A stretch of DNA of 64,000 bases from SIG78 sp036677805 (GTDB taxonomy: Bacteria; Verrucomicrobiota; Lentisphaeria; Victivallales; Victivallaceae), in contig JAVBVS010000008.1 in the NCBI GenBank assembly GCA_036677805.1, positions 1-64,000 of the forward strand. The letters run 5' to 3'. The notes under the pieces are model-generated. The model ran no database searches, was not told the DNA's origin, and was given only the letters and a program-made list of their open reading frames with translations. Positions 1 through 8,796 of the stretch are shown piece by piece (position 1 is the first letter of the stretch; each line of letters opens with the position of its first letter). Made by a program: the position numbers and the translations under genes.

Positions 1-709
1 ACGGCGTCGCCACCGCCGGAGGCTCCGGCTTCCGCCCCGACAGCGCGGCGATTTCCGCCGCGTCCAGCGGCCGGTTGTACAACCACAGTTCCCCCGCGTA
101 AGAGTCGTCGCCCCATACCGCGGGCCGAGCCCAGCGGTCGGCATAAGGGCCGATATGGACATATTGCAGCGTGTCGGCCGGAAACGGCAGCGGCTGCTTG
201 GCCTCTTCCCGCAGGACGCCGTCGATATAGATGCGTATGACATACCCGTCCCAGCTCACCGCCGCGGTGACCGGCGTATCGAATTGAATCGGTTGCGCGG
301 AGCCGAAATAATATTTTGCGCCTTTGGCCGAATTGTCGGCAAAGGCGACGAAAAGCTTGCCTTTGGCCGCCGCATAGGTATAAATCGACAGGGCGAACGG
401 CCCTTGATTGCGCGCCGTCAGAAGATACCGCACCGTCATTTTCGGTTCGGTGAAATTCCCCTGTTTGAACCGGTAAACCAGTGTGCCTTCCGCACCCAGG
501 AGCCCCTGCGCCGGAAGCGCCAGACCGCTTGGGCCGTATCGCCAGTATCCGTCCGGGGCAAAATCACCGTCCAGCGCCACCCGGGCGCCGTTGGCGGCGG
601 CAATTTCCTGCGGCCGGTCGAACTTCACATGCAATGCGGCATCGGCAGGCGCCGCCGACAGCAGCGCCCCCGAGAACAGAATCAGGCATAATCCGAGAAT
701 CGATTTCAT
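1..709 (-). CDS. Secreted LamG/concanavalin A-like domain protein (3' end outside window)
   Basis: The first 236 codons are visible; the gene runs off the left edge. It starts at ATG 709 with a signal peptide (MKSILGLCLILFSGALLSA, cleavage probably after AAPA). The rest reads as one LamG-like jelly roll: strands around WDGYVIRIYIDG, and the closing signature GELWLYNRPLDAAEIAAL at about residues 205-222, which is the typical end of LamG-type carbohydrate-binding folds. A proline-rich stretch (KPEPPAVATP) follows, so a second domain is likely beyond the edge. It lies 21 bp downstream of a pseudopilin gene on the same strand. Binding of a glycan or a cell-surface ligand is inferred from the fold; the ligand is unknown. 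Confidence 0.75.
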   Translation of the reverse strand, partial: MKSILGLCLILFSGALLSAAPADAALHVKFDRPQEIAAANGARVALDGDFAPDGYWRYGPSGLALPAQGLLGAEGTLVYRFKQGNFTEPKMTVRYLLTARNQGPFALSIYTYAAAKGKLFVAFADNSAKGAKYYFGSAQPIQFDTPVTAAVSWDGYVIRIYIDGVLREEAKQPLPFPADTLQYVHIGPYADRWARPAVWGDDSYAGELWLYNRPLDAAEIAALSGRKPEPPAVATP

Positions 710-730
710 GTTCACCATCCCTGACTCAGA

Positions 731-1477
731 TTACGGGCACGGCAGCCACAGGGTGGAACTGGAATTGTTGAACGGCGCAGTTTTATAAGGATTTTTGCTC
801 GCGTCATATTCACTGCTGGGGATGCCGTTCATTCCGGTGTTGACCGATTCCACGTGGCCGTCGCCGAAAAGCACGTTGCAGAAGCCGCCGTGACGGCCGT
901 CGAGCAGGCCGGAAGCCGTGCTCCAGGCGTTGGCGATGAGATAATAACCGCGCGTCCGGACCGCGGCGTAGCAGGTGTCGGCGGAGAGCAGAAAATTGCT
1001 CGGCTCGTTGATCTTCGACAGGACGGACTTGGCCCGGCCTTCCAGATAGGCGTTGAGCCCGTAGTGCGGATAGGCATAATAGCCGTCGGTCGGATCATTG
1101 GGCTTGACCTTGGTGTCTGCGGCGCCTTGATGGTCGCGCATTTCCGGACAGACGATCGCGGTATTGGGCATTTCGGCGTAGACCACCAGCAGCCCCGGCC
1201 AGTATGCCGTAGCGGTGGTGCCGCCGGTATACGGCATGTTGTAACGCGGCGCATGGTCTTCATGCTGGCTGGCGTAGACCATGATGGCGGTGCCGATCTG
1301 TTTGATGTTATTGATGCAGTTCGTGGATCTCGCCCGGGCCCGGGCCGCCGACAACGCCGGCAGCAGCATCGCCGCCAGAATGGCAATGATCGCAATTACC
1401 ACCAGAAGTTCTATCAAGGTGAAGGAAGTGCGCCGGCGGATTCTCCGGCAAGGCGTCGATGCTGGTTGTCTTTTCAT
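731..1477 (-). CDS. Type II secretion pseudopilin-like protein (H-X9-DG family)
   Basis: The N-terminus carries the class III prepilin signal: a basic leader ending before FTLIELLVVIAIIAILAAML with the conserved Glu at +5 of the mature form, then a helix continuing to SAARARARSTNCINNIKQIG. The C-terminus holds H-X9-DG (HGGFCNVLFGDGHVESV), the signature of the DUF1559-type pseudopilins that are strongly expanded in Lentisphaerota and Planctomycetes. An AGGGG ribosome site sits 8 bases before ATG 1477, so this start is preferred over the in-frame ATG six bases upstream. It follows a fused GntR/LacI-type regulator by 39 bp and precedes a LamG protein. A role in exporting or displaying carbohydrate-active proteins is inferred from context. 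Confidence 0.88.
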   Translation of the reverse strand: MKRQPASTPCRRIRRRTSFTLIELLVVIAIIAILAAMLLPALSAARARARSTNCINNIKQIGTAIMVYASQHEDHAPRYNMPYTGGTTATAYWPGLLVVYAEMPNTAIVCPEMRDHQGAADTKVKPNDPTDGYYAYPHYGLNAYLEGRAKSVLSKINEPSNFLLSADTCYAAVRTRGYYLIANAWSTASGLLDGRHGGFCNVLFGDGHVESVNTGMNGIPSSEYDASKNPYKTAPFNNSSSTLWLPCP

Positions 1478-1516
1478 GATCATGGCCCCTTTCTTTTATG
1501 ATTTGGTTGGGAAATC

Positions 1517-2563
1517 TCAATTCGAATTGATCAAGGTATAGTCGTAATAGCGCCGGACCCGGCAAGCCGGAGCATCGGCGAGAATGGACACGGCATCGTA
1601 GCCGATTTGCTCATGCGGCAGGATGAAACAGGGGAAGGGCGCCAGCAGCGGAAACTGTTCCGGATTGAAATTGAACCCGAGCGCCTGCACCGATTCCGGT
1701 ACGCCCAGAGCCTCCTGGATGGTCCGGCCGGGGTTCAGGGGATCGGTGCAGAGCAGAATGCCGTCGAAGTGATTTCGACGGTGATACTCCGCCAGACCGG
1801 TGCCTTCGCGATGCATGGCTTCCACGGTTTGAGGCAGCGGAATGGTAAGTTCGGGCTGCGGGTGCTCCTTGATCCATTGCCGGTATCCCAGGGCTACCGG
1901 ATGGAGCGGGTTCCGGACATACTGCCCGGCCAGGAGAATGCGCCGGCAGCCGTGGGCATAAAGGTAGTTCAGCGCTTTGATCGTTCCATTTTTCCGGTCG
2001 ACGATTTGCCGGGTCCAATTGCGGGTGTACTGTTCGTAACCGTAACGGATTTCCTGTTCGTCGAGCAGCGCCACGCCGGCGTTTTTGTCATGCAGCTGCT
2101 TGAACAGCCGGCAGAACCAGTAGGTCAGAATGACCATGGACCCGGCATGGAGATGACTCAGCAGCGAATAGCGCAGATCGTCGCGGTTATTTTCCGGCGC
2201 GACGGCCAGCGGTTCGAACCGGATGCCGCGTTCCCGGGCCGCGCGCATGGCGCCCCGCATCCGCAGCTGGGTGGAAATCCCGCTTTGATAGTTGGTGTTG
2301 GCGACGAATTCCAGCATTGGCAGCAGAAAGGTCACTACCCGTTCACCCTTGACGAAACTGCCGCGGCCGCGATGGCGCTCGATCATATCTTCTTCGGCCA
2401 GTTGATTCAGAACCTTGCCTGCGGTCATGCGGGCGATGTTGTATTTGCGGCACATGGCGTTCTCACTGGGCAGCCGGACGCCCGGGCGCAGATTCCGCAC
2501 GTCCGAACGCATTTCGTCCAGAATGCTCTGATACAGCGATCCGTCGTATTTGTGCTGAATCAT
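1517..2563 (-). CDS. GntR-type transcription regulator with LacI-like sensor domain
   Basis: A 348-residue DNA-binding regulator. Residues 1-75 form a GntR winged helix (YQSILDEMRSDVRNLRPG, LPSENAMCRKYNIARMTAGK, IERHRGRGSFV), where the wing ends in the usual RGRGSFV. The remainder resembles the periplasmic-binding-protein effector domain of LacI/GalR proteins (GTIKALNYLYAHGCRRILLAG, HFDGILLCTD). This GntR-LacI fusion is typical of sugar regulators such as AraR. An upstream in-frame ATG at 2629 lies inside the promoter at 2601-2629, so ATG 2563 must be the real start. It probably responds to a sugar released by the neighbouring hydrolases; the effector cannot be read from sequence. Confidence 0.85.
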   Translation of the reverse strand: MIQHKYDGSLYQSILDEMRSDVRNLRPGVRLPSENAMCRKYNIARMTAGKVLNQLAEEDMIERHRGRGSFVKGERVVTFLLPMLEFVANTNYQSGISTQLRMRGAMRAARERGIRFEPLAVAPENNRDDLRYSLLSHLHAGSMVILTYWFCRLFKQLHDKNAGVALLDEQEIRYGYEQYTRNWTRQIVDRKNGTIKALNYLYAHGCRRILLAGQYVRNPLHPVALGYRQWIKEHPQPELTIPLPQTVEAMHREGTGLAEYHRRNHFDGILLCTDPLNPGRTIQEALGVPESVQALGFNFNPEQFPLLAPFPCFILPHEQIGYDAVSILADAPACRVRRYYDYTLINSN

Positions 2564-2600
2564 GACCCGTTCCCGTTTCCGATAAGGTTTCCTGCCAAAT

Positions 2601-2629
2601 AGTATAACGGAAACGGCGTTTGAAATCAA
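2601..2629 (-). promoter_or_regulatory. Sigma70-type promoter of the regulator at 1517-2563
   Basis: On the minus strand TTGATT (2629-2624) and TATACT (2606-2601) are separated by exactly 17 bp. Transcription would begin near 2594, about 30 bases before the start codon. The GC-rich stretch 2630-2838 upstream holds no gene that I can support. Confidence 0.7.
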
Positions 2630-2838
2630 GAGTAAAAGTAGTACAAGTTGTCTAAACGATCAAATTGACAACCCTCTGGAACGGCGGCGGTCGGCATCGG
2701 AATATGCCGGAAATCCGCGGGGGGATGCCGCAGCGATTGCGGCCGTGAATTTCCGGCACCTGAACTTGCCGCCGGCGAATCTGCGGCCAGCCGGAAGACG
2801 GTGCCGGATACTGCCGGAGGGGACGCCGCCGGATAATT

Positions 2839-4521
2839 TCAGTTTCGAACCGGGGTGCCGGAAATGATTTCCCGGGCGGTCGTTTCCAGGCGGCCGCCGG
2901 GGGGCGCGGTTGATCCGGCCGGCTCGCCCGCCGGATCGAATGCCGCCATTCCCGGGCAGGCAAGCGGGTCTGAACTCAGGTTCAATACCGTGACGGCCGC
3001 GGGAGCCCCGGTCAGAGCCCCGGTCAGATATTCCACCGCCCAGAGAAAGAGTACCATACCGTGTTCGCCGCAGCAGCGGGCCCATACCGCGTGGCCGAAT
3101 CGAAAATGGAATTCCCAGCGGCCGAAGTTCAGAATCGACCGCCGCCGATGATAAAGCGCCAGATAATTGGCGACAATCCTCCGGTGCATTGCGGAGAGGG
3201 TGCGCAATTCCAGCGACAGCATCGGCACTCCGGCCATGGCCGCCATCATGTGGCGCGCGACATTGACCGGAGTTTCATCGCGGCGGAAATAGACCGGATC
3301 GGCCTGAACCGGAACGCCGTCGCCCAGCAACAGTCGCAGTTGTACGCAGCGCTGGAAGTTCTCGATATAGTCGAACGGTACGTCTCCGGCCCGGAACGCG
3401 GTCGCCAGTCCTGCGGTAACCGGAGTGGCATAATGCTGGCGGAATTCGATCAGGGCATCAGGCCGGAGGGTTCGGATACGATGTACCAGTTCCTGAATAT
3501 AGGCGAAGGCGGCCCGGCTCCGGGGCCGTTTTTCATCCGGGGTAATGCTGTCGAGGAAATCGATTTTCAATCCGTCCGGCCTGATCCGGCGAAAGAAATC
3601 GGTGATTTTTTCCATTGTCAGCTGGGCCGTGACGGCATCGGCGGGATCGAACAGGCGGCGGCCTTCGAAGGATTGATCCAGATAGGAATTCGTCTGCCGT
3701 CCCAGTCGACTGCGGTCGCCGACAAAAAAGGGCGCGACCCAAAACAGATAATTCCAGCCCTCGGCTTGCGCCCGGCTGACCGACTGCGCCAGTTGCGGCA
3801 GTTTGCGTTCCGCGGGCTCCCAGTCGCCGATATCCCGATACCAGCAGCGCAGCGTTTCCGGCGTAACCCGTTTGTTCTCGTTCAGGCACCATCCGTCGTC
3901 GACGATGAAGGTGCCGCAGCCGAGCTGCCGGGCAAGGCGGGCGTTTTCATCAAGATAGTCGGCCGAGAGCGCCGTGTGGACCGCGTACCAGGTGCAGTAG
4001 ACCGGCTGCCACGCCTGATCCGGGTAGACAGGGGGGACGGGAAGCAGCAACCGTCGGAAGGCCGCTATCGTCTCCGACAACGGCCGCCGGCATTCATCCA
4101 GCCACAATTGGAAGGGTTCGGTCGCCGGATCGATGGCAAGCGTAAACGTCAGTTCATAGCCGCCGGCCTCCTGATTCATCTTCGCCTGTACCCGGCAATC
4201 GTCGAGGCAATCGGTCAAACCGACCGCAAGACAGTTGCGGTAATCCTGACCGTGGAGCGCCCAGAAAGGGAAACTCCGGTTGGCTCCGCAGGTGAATTCC
4301 ACCGTCCACGGCAGTTCCAGCGGCGGCAGCCGTTTCATGTCCGGATGCCAGCATCCGGCGGCATCAACGAACGGTGCAAAGCCTTTGATCGTCAGGATAT
4401 TGCCTGCCCGGTCGAGAAGTTCGCGGTCCACTGTTTGCCCGGGCGCGAGCGTTCCGAGTTCGGCGCCCGAGCCGCTCCGGAGGTGAAAGTGCGGTGCTGA
4501 CGATGAGGGTGGCGTTTTCAT
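2839..4521 (-). CDS. GH36-like alpha-galactosidase (melibiase family)
   Basis: A 560-residue glycoside hydrolase of clan GH-D. An N-terminal beta-sandwich (about 1-165) is followed by the catalytic barrel. Recognisable family features are WYAVHTALSADYL, FIVDDGW (206-211, the DDGW substrate-binding motif), the nucleophile Asp321 in LKIDFLD, and the likely acid/base Asp380 in FRAGDVPFD. A C-terminal beta-sandwich ends in a Pro/Gly-rich tail. There is no signal peptide, so it probably acts on oligosaccharides imported into the cell. It follows the DUF4091 gene by 63 bp, with a perfect hairpin between them, and belongs to the same transcription unit. Exact substrate (alpha-galactoside or a related sugar) is not determined. 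Confidence 0.82.
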   Translation of the reverse strand: MKTPPSSSAPHFHLRSGSGAELGTLAPGQTVDRELLDRAGNILTIKGFAPFVDAAGCWHPDMKRLPPLELPWTVEFTCGANRSFPFWALHGQDYRNCLAVGLTDCLDDCRVQAKMNQEAGGYELTFTLAIDPATEPFQLWLDECRRPLSETIAAFRRLLLPVPPVYPDQAWQPVYCTWYAVHTALSADYLDENARLARQLGCGTFIVDDGWCLNENKRVTPETLRCWYRDIGDWEPAERKLPQLAQSVSRAQAEGWNYLFWVAPFFVGDRSRLGRQTNSYLDQSFEGRRLFDPADAVTAQLTMEKITDFFRRIRPDGLKIDFLDSITPDEKRPRSRAAFAYIQELVHRIRTLRPDALIEFRQHYATPVTAGLATAFRAGDVPFDYIENFQRCVQLRLLLGDGVPVQADPVYFRRDETPVNVARHMMAAMAGVPMLSLELRTLSAMHRRIVANYLALYHRRRSILNFGRWEFHFRFGHAVWARCCGEHGMVLFLWAVEYLTGALTGAPAAVTVLNLSSDPLACPGMAAFDPAGEPAGSTAPPGGRLETTAREIISGTPVRN

Positions 4522-4544
4522 AATATTTTCCGATGGATGCGATT

Positions 4545-4578
4545 CCGCCGGAACATGGCAATGTTCATGTTCCGGCGG
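4545..4578 (-). terminator. Perfect 13-bp inverted repeat between the DUF4091 and GH36 genes
   Basis: Arms 4545-4557 (CCGCCGGAACATG) and 4566-4578 pair perfectly around an 8-base loop. No T-run follows on the minus strand, so full termination is doubtful. A role in uncoupling expression of the downstream GH36 gene or in mRNA processing is possible. Confidence 0.5.
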
Positions 4579-4584
4579 TGCGGG

Positions 4585-6549
4585 TCAACGACGGCAGACT
4601 TCGCGGTAAATGTGTTTGGTTTTGCCATCCTTGGTGACGGCGATGTCGAAATCGTTGGCGCCGGACCGGAGCGGAAATTCAATGGTGAAGGTTTTGCCTC
4701 CGCTCCAGATTTCGGGCGTTTTGCCGTTGACCGTGACCGTGCTGCCCGGCTCGACGATGCCGCGCAGATGGATTGTCTCGGCATCGCGGGTGTCGGCGGG
4801 TTCGAAGTCCACCAGGGCATAGGGCCGCTCCGGCAAAGTGGCGATATCGTGGGCGAGCAGTTGGCGGAAACGGTTCATGTAGAGCGCATCGCCGTAATAG
4901 TTCTGGGCTCGGAAGCTGTTGCTCAGCCGCGTGGCGTACATGGCCAGGGCGGTATCGGCACTGAAGGCCTCGTCACTGTTGCCGAGTACTTTTTCCGCCG
5001 CCTGCCAGCGGGTTTTCAACAACTGCATCAGATTGTAATCCTCCACGCCTTGGACATAGTTTTCCCAGCGCAGACTCGACCCCCAGGCGCCGCCGGCGGT
5101 TTCCGGCGGATAGAACAGATAGCCGGACCCGTACATATACTTCTGTCGGCTGCGGTTCATCAGCCCCGCCGGTTCATGGCGGACATCCTTGTTTTCGAAG
5201 GCCGTCATATGCCACCAGAGGGCGCCGGTATAATCGTATCGCGCCAGCATCACCGGGAAGAACCGCATCGCTTTCGGATTCCAGGCGGCATTGATGCAGT
5301 AGAGCGAATTCATGTAACTCCAGAGTTGCAGTCCCTGCCGGCGCAATCCGGTCCATTCCGCCGGATCGCTTTCTCTGGTCACGAAAAAATGCCATGGCAC
5401 ACACCAGATGTCAATGTTTTTGCTGGCCGCGAGTTCCGGGTGCCAGCGGTCGGTCAGGGCCATCACCGGCATGGCGGGATATTCCTGTTTGGCATCGGCG
5501 GCGATGCGGGCGAATACGGCGGCCGATTGAGCCGGGAATTCATCCATTGGATAGTAGAAGGCATGGTTTCCGAGATCGGCGGCGGAGAACGCTTCGCGCA
5601 TGGGTTTGAGGAAATTGCGGTGGAGCGGCTCAAAGGCTTCGCTGCCGACCGGAATTCCGGCGCCGAGATAATTTTGACTTGGCCCGGTACTGCCGCCCAG
5701 CAGCGACGGCGGCAGGGTGAAATATTCGATGCCGTACTGACGGTGCAATTTTTTGAGATCGGAGAAGTAATCGGAGCTGTTGAGCTTGATCGTGGTTTTA
5801 TCGGGCGCTACGGAAACCTTGAGCCGGTTGCTGCCGTATTTGACGTGGGTGACGACGCCTTCGAAGCGATCGAAAACGCCGGGATCGGTGTCAATATCTA
5901 CGCCGCAGGCCATGGTGGCGAGGGTATTCTTTTCCGGCATGGCGAAGGGCCAGACCACCACTTCGACCGGCAGGGTAAACGCCGCCTCAGCCGATTTCAA
6001 GCCGAACTCTCCGGTATAGCTGCCGGGCGCCGTGCCGCGCGGAATTTTCACTTCAAGCAGCAGCACATTGTTGATTCCGGCTTCGAGGTCGAAACGGGCG
6101 AGCCAGTCGACCGGATCGGGTACCGGTCCGGTTTCATTGCCGTTGAAACCGTACCAGTTGCTGATTTGCGGCATAGTCACATTGCTGACTTTGGCCAGGC
6201 GGAAATTTTCCGCATCGATGGAACTTTCGCCGGATTGCAGATTGGCGAATTCGGGTCGCAGCTCTTTGGCCGGTTGGGCTGGATGGAATACCAGCAGCAG
6301 TTGTTCGCTTTCGCCGGGTGCGCCGGCCAGATAAATCCGACGGCAGCTCCGGTCCAGGTCGGCCTGGTTCAGTGCTTCTCCGGGGAAGACCTTGCGTGTC
6401 GGCAGGACCGTATAGACCGCGCCTTGCCGGTCATTTTGCAGTTCCACAATTTGCCCGCCCGGTACCGGCGGCAATGCCGCCGGGGCGGATGATATGCTGC
6501 TTGCCGCCAGTATTCCGACGGTCAGAAGGCGAAGAGGCCACTGATGCAT
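4585..6549 (-). CDS. DUF4091 / GH123-like secreted glycoside hydrolase
   Basis: A 654-residue exported protein with signal peptide MHQWPLRLLTVGILAASSIS. A strong AAAGGAG ribosome site before ATG 6549 decides the start over the ORF-maximal ATG 33 bases upstream. The middle shows the DUF4091 pattern: an Asp-Glu pair in FYYPMDEFP (likely catalytic, by analogy with GH123), DIWCVPWHFF, LWSYMNSLY, ALWWHMTAFEN and RWENYVQGVEDYNLMQLL. The last ~75 residues look like an Ig-type domain (IVEPGSTVTVNGKTPEIW). GH123 enzymes cleave beta-N-acetylgalactosaminides, but DUF4091 proteins are functionally diverse. It sits 32 bp after a pseudopilin gene and is followed by a GH36-like gene. Confidence 0.8.
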   Translation of the reverse strand: MHQWPLRLLTVGILAASSISSAPAALPPVPGGQIVELQNDRQGAVYTVLPTRKVFPGEALNQADLDRSCRRIYLAGAPGESEQLLLVFHPAQPAKELRPEFANLQSGESSIDAENFRLAKVSNVTMPQISNWYGFNGNETGPVPDPVDWLARFDLEAGINNVLLLEVKIPRGTAPGSYTGEFGLKSAEAAFTLPVEVVVWPFAMPEKNTLATMACGVDIDTDPGVFDRFEGVVTHVKYGSNRLKVSVAPDKTTIKLNSSDYFSDLKKLHRQYGIEYFTLPPSLLGGSTGPSQNYLGAGIPVGSEAFEPLHRNFLKPMREAFSAADLGNHAFYYPMDEFPAQSAAVFARIAADAKQEYPAMPVMALTDRWHPELAASKNIDIWCVPWHFFVTRESDPAEWTGLRRQGLQLWSYMNSLYCINAAWNPKAMRFFPVMLARYDYTGALWWHMTAFENKDVRHEPAGLMNRSRQKYMYGSGYLFYPPETAGGAWGSSLRWENYVQGVEDYNLMQLLKTRWQAAEKVLGNSDEAFSADTALAMYATRLSNSFRAQNYYGDALYMNRFRQLLAHDIATLPERPYALVDFEPADTRDAETIHLRGIVEPGSTVTVNGKTPEIWSGGKTFTIEFPLRSGANDFDIAVTKDGKTKHIYREVCRR

Positions 6550-6581
6550 TATGCTGACTCCTTTGACGTAAGTATGGCGCA

Positions 6582-7400
6582 TTAATTGGTACCGGTCCGG
6601 CTCCAGACGTATCCTTCGTAATATTCGCTGCCGATGCCGCCGCCGCCGTAGAAAGGAGAACCGGACAGATTGGCGTCATCTTTGCTGATGGTTTCCACAT
6701 GGCCGTCGACAAACACGGCGTTGGCCAGAAGACCATGACGGAAGCCCGGATAACGGCCGGCGTTATTTCCGCCGAAGCAGGGGAGCTTCCATTGCGCCGG
6801 ATCTTTGTCGCCGACCCAGCCGGTGGTTGACGGCTGGCGCACCTGCGAGAGATTGCGATAGGTGCGCCCCTGTTTGACCGATTCATTGCGGTAAATGGTG
6901 GCTTCGAAATGGCCGAGGAACTCATTGATGGCATAACCGTACAGTTGTTTGTGGCCCAGCTCCGGAGCGCTCGGACAGCAGAAGACGCTGGCCACCGAAT
7001 CGGGATATTGGTCGGACCCGGCCGGGGAATAAGTGCCGGAACTGTTCATGTACGAAACCACCGGTGCGGCCGGTGCGCCGACATATTCGCCGAACACCAG
7101 TCCCATGTACCAGAAGGCGAATGGCGCATAGGTAACCGACCCGATCTGATAGCCGCCGGGATAGTTATTGCAGTAACGCGGTCCCCAGTCGGCATTGTCG
7201 TGCGCATACATCAACATGCCATGGCCGATTTGTTTGAGGTTGGCTGTGCAAGTCGATGCCCGGGCACGTTCCCGCGCCGCCGACAGCGCGGGCAGCAGGA
7301 TGGCGGCCAGAATGGCGATGATGGCAATTACGACCAGAAGCTCGATCAGTGTGAATGTTTTCGACCGGAACCGGACATGGTGAAGACCCTTGCTTTTCAT
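6582..7400 (-). CDS. Type II secretion pseudopilin-like protein (H-X9-DG family)
   Basis: A 272-residue pseudopilin. The basic leader (MKSKGLHHVRFRSK) precedes TFTLIELLVVIAIIAILAAI, and the helix ends in SAARERARASTCTANLKQIG. The C-terminal signature is HGLLANAVFVDGHVETI (H-X9-DG). Several Cys-containing segments (CCPSAPELGH) match the disulfide-bearing globular domain common in this family. AAAGGAG lies 7 bases before ATG 7400. The gene begins 13 bp after the end of a GntR/LacI-type regulator and precedes DUF4091 by 32 bp, so regulator, pseudopilin and hydrolases form one operon. Confidence 0.9.
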   Translation of the reverse strand: MKSKGLHHVRFRSKTFTLIELLVVIAIIAILAAILLPALSAARERARASTCTANLKQIGHGMLMYAHDNADWGPRYCNNYPGGYQIGSVTYAPFAFWYMGLVFGEYVGAPAAPVVSYMNSSGTYSPAGSDQYPDSVASVFCCPSAPELGHKQLYGYAINEFLGHFEATIYRNESVKQGRTYRNLSQVRQPSTTGWVGDKDPAQWKLPCFGGNNAGRYPGFRHGLLANAVFVDGHVETISKDDANLSGSPFYGGGGIGSEYYEGYVWSRTGTN

Positions 7401-7413
7401 GAAAACGCTCCTT

Positions 7414-8520
7414 TCATTGAATTTTTGTACACGAACCGCGTTCGATCAATACGGGGTGAAAATCCGGACGGCGTCCGGAAGGACAACCATGTTCGATCAT
7501 ATGCAGCAGCTCTTCCGCTGCATGGAGGGTAAAGCGGTCGAGCTCCTGCGCCATCACCGTAAGCGGCGGCGACAGGTGACGGACAAATTCGGCATCATCG
7601 AACCCGATCAGCGAAAGATCATCGGGAATACGCAGTCCGCGGCAGGCTGCGATATGGTATAAATGCAGTATGTTGAACAGATTGCACACCAGTATTGCGG
7701 TTGGAAGCTCGCCTGCGGCACAGAGCCGTTCAAATTGAGGCACCAGAATGTTTCGATCCAGCGGCTGAGTGTCATCGTACATTTCCCAGTCCGGATGCTG
7801 GGGTAATTGCCGTTCCCACATTGCCTGACGGTAGCCGCGGCGGTGGACGGCATTGGAGCCCGATTCATAATCATTGGTCAGAAGAGCGATTTTGCGGTGT
7901 CCGAGCTTGTGGAGATAATCCACCGCTGCGATTGCCGCCGCCTGGTGATCGGTCCCGAAAGAGACATCGGCCAATCCGGGCAGGGCGTAGCCGATGGAAA
8001 CCACCGGAATATTGTCATCGCGCAAATCTTGGATCGTGGGGGCGAACTCTTCACGCGGCACGAAAACCATAATTCCGGAAAGCTCGTATTCTGCGATCAA
8101 TCGACGGTAATCGGCGGGTTCGCCGCGCAATGTGACCACGCTGTAGCGGTGTTCTTCCCAGAAGCCGCCGAAACGGTTCAGGACCGGGGATACGTAGACT
8201 TCTTCCGCTTTGATTTCTTCATGGCAGATGATCCCGATGCGCCGTTTACCGACGGGAGTATGGATGCAGTTGCCGATGAAGGTACCGGCGCCGACACGCC
8301 GCTCCAGCAATCCGCGCGAAACCAGATAGTTCAAGCTCCGGGCCACGGTAACCGGCGTGGTTTCGAAATGGCCGGCCAGAATCCGGTCGTTGAAGAATTT
8401 TTCACCGCATGGCGGAGCGGTGCGCTTCAGGTATTCTTCCAACACGGCGGCGATTTGCCGGTATTTGGGAATTCCCGGCGTTTCCGGCGCGGCATTGGGC
8501 AGATCGTTCAAAGTCATCAT
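7414..8520 (-). CDS. GntR-type transcription regulator with LacI-like sensor domain
   Basis: A 368-residue protein. The winged helix occupies about residues 17-85 (YRQIAAVLEEYLKR, DRILAGHFETTPVTVARSLN, LLERRVGAGTFIG). From about 95 a LacI/GalR sensor follows (RRIGIICHEEIKAEEVYVSP, AAIAAVDYLHKLGHRKIALLTND, LSLIGFDDAEFVRHLSPPLT), the last matching the conserved IPDDLSLIGFDD strand of that fold. ATG 8520 is chosen because the longer ORF start lies inside the promoter at 8548-8576. It heads the operon regulator-pseudopilin-DUF4091-GH36 and is likely autoregulated. The effector is presumably a sugar. Confidence 0.87.
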   Translation of the reverse strand: MMTLNDLPNAAPETPGIPKYRQIAAVLEEYLKRTAPPCGEKFFNDRILAGHFETTPVTVARSLNYLVSRGLLERRVGAGTFIGNCIHTPVGKRRIGIICHEEIKAEEVYVSPVLNRFGGFWEEHRYSVVTLRGEPADYRRLIAEYELSGIMVFVPREEFAPTIQDLRDDNIPVVSIGYALPGLADVSFGTDHQAAAIAAVDYLHKLGHRKIALLTNDYESGSNAVHRRGYRQAMWERQLPQHPDWEMYDDTQPLDRNILVPQFERLCAAGELPTAILVCNLFNILHLYHIAACRGLRIPDDLSLIGFDDAEFVRHLSPPLTVMAQELDRFTLHAAEELLHMIEHGCPSGRRPDFHPVLIERGSCTKIQ

Positions 8521-8547
8521 GGCAATCCAATCCTCGGGTTTGGCAAT

Positions 8548-8576
8548 AGTATAATATAAAATTAGAATGATTTCAA
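8548..8576 (-). promoter_or_regulatory. Sigma70-type promoter of the regulator/hydrolase operon
   Basis: Minus-strand TTGAAA (8576-8571), 17-bp AT-rich spacer, TATACT (8553-8548). Transcription would start near 8541, about 20 bases before ATG 8520. Confidence 0.75.
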
Positions 8577-8796
8577 GTGCCATAAGTTAATTTTTTTAAA
8601 AATAATTGACATATGTCACATGTTGCGGCTCCGTTCCCAGGGTGATAAAACAAAAAAAGTCATATGCGCATCAACATGGTTATTTTAAAAATCTATAAGA
8701 TGACGATACCCAATGACGCGATTAATTTATAATGCGGAATTATTCCATGGATTAAGTTTTAAGTGAATTTTTTTGTGGTTATTTTCTGCTTGGCGG
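8577..8796. other. AT-rich divergent intergenic region with a 12-bp palindrome
   Basis: No gene is visible between the two divergent start codons (8520 and 8974). The perfect palindrome TGACATATGTCA (8607-8618) lies about 30 bp upstream of the minus-strand -35 box and is a candidate operator for the GntR/LacI regulator. From 8711 onward the sequence belongs to the three-copy promoter/leader repeat described separately. Confidence 0.5.

Noticed and set aside
155..691. Plus-strand ORF of 178 codons opposite the LamG protein
   Set aside because: The minus strand gives a signal peptide and a LamG signature; the plus-strand translation is Arg/Pro-rich with no family pattern.
2639..2838. GC-rich stretch downstream of GH36 as a frameshifted continuation of that gene
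   Set aside because: All frames give Pro/Ala/Ser/Arg-rich sequence without any match to a GH36 C-terminus, and the GH36-like protein already has its C-terminal sandwich.
4537..6492. Plus-strand 651-codon ORF opposite the DUF4091 gene
   Set aside because: The minus strand has a signal peptide, ribosome site and family motifs; the plus translation is a codon-bias shadow.
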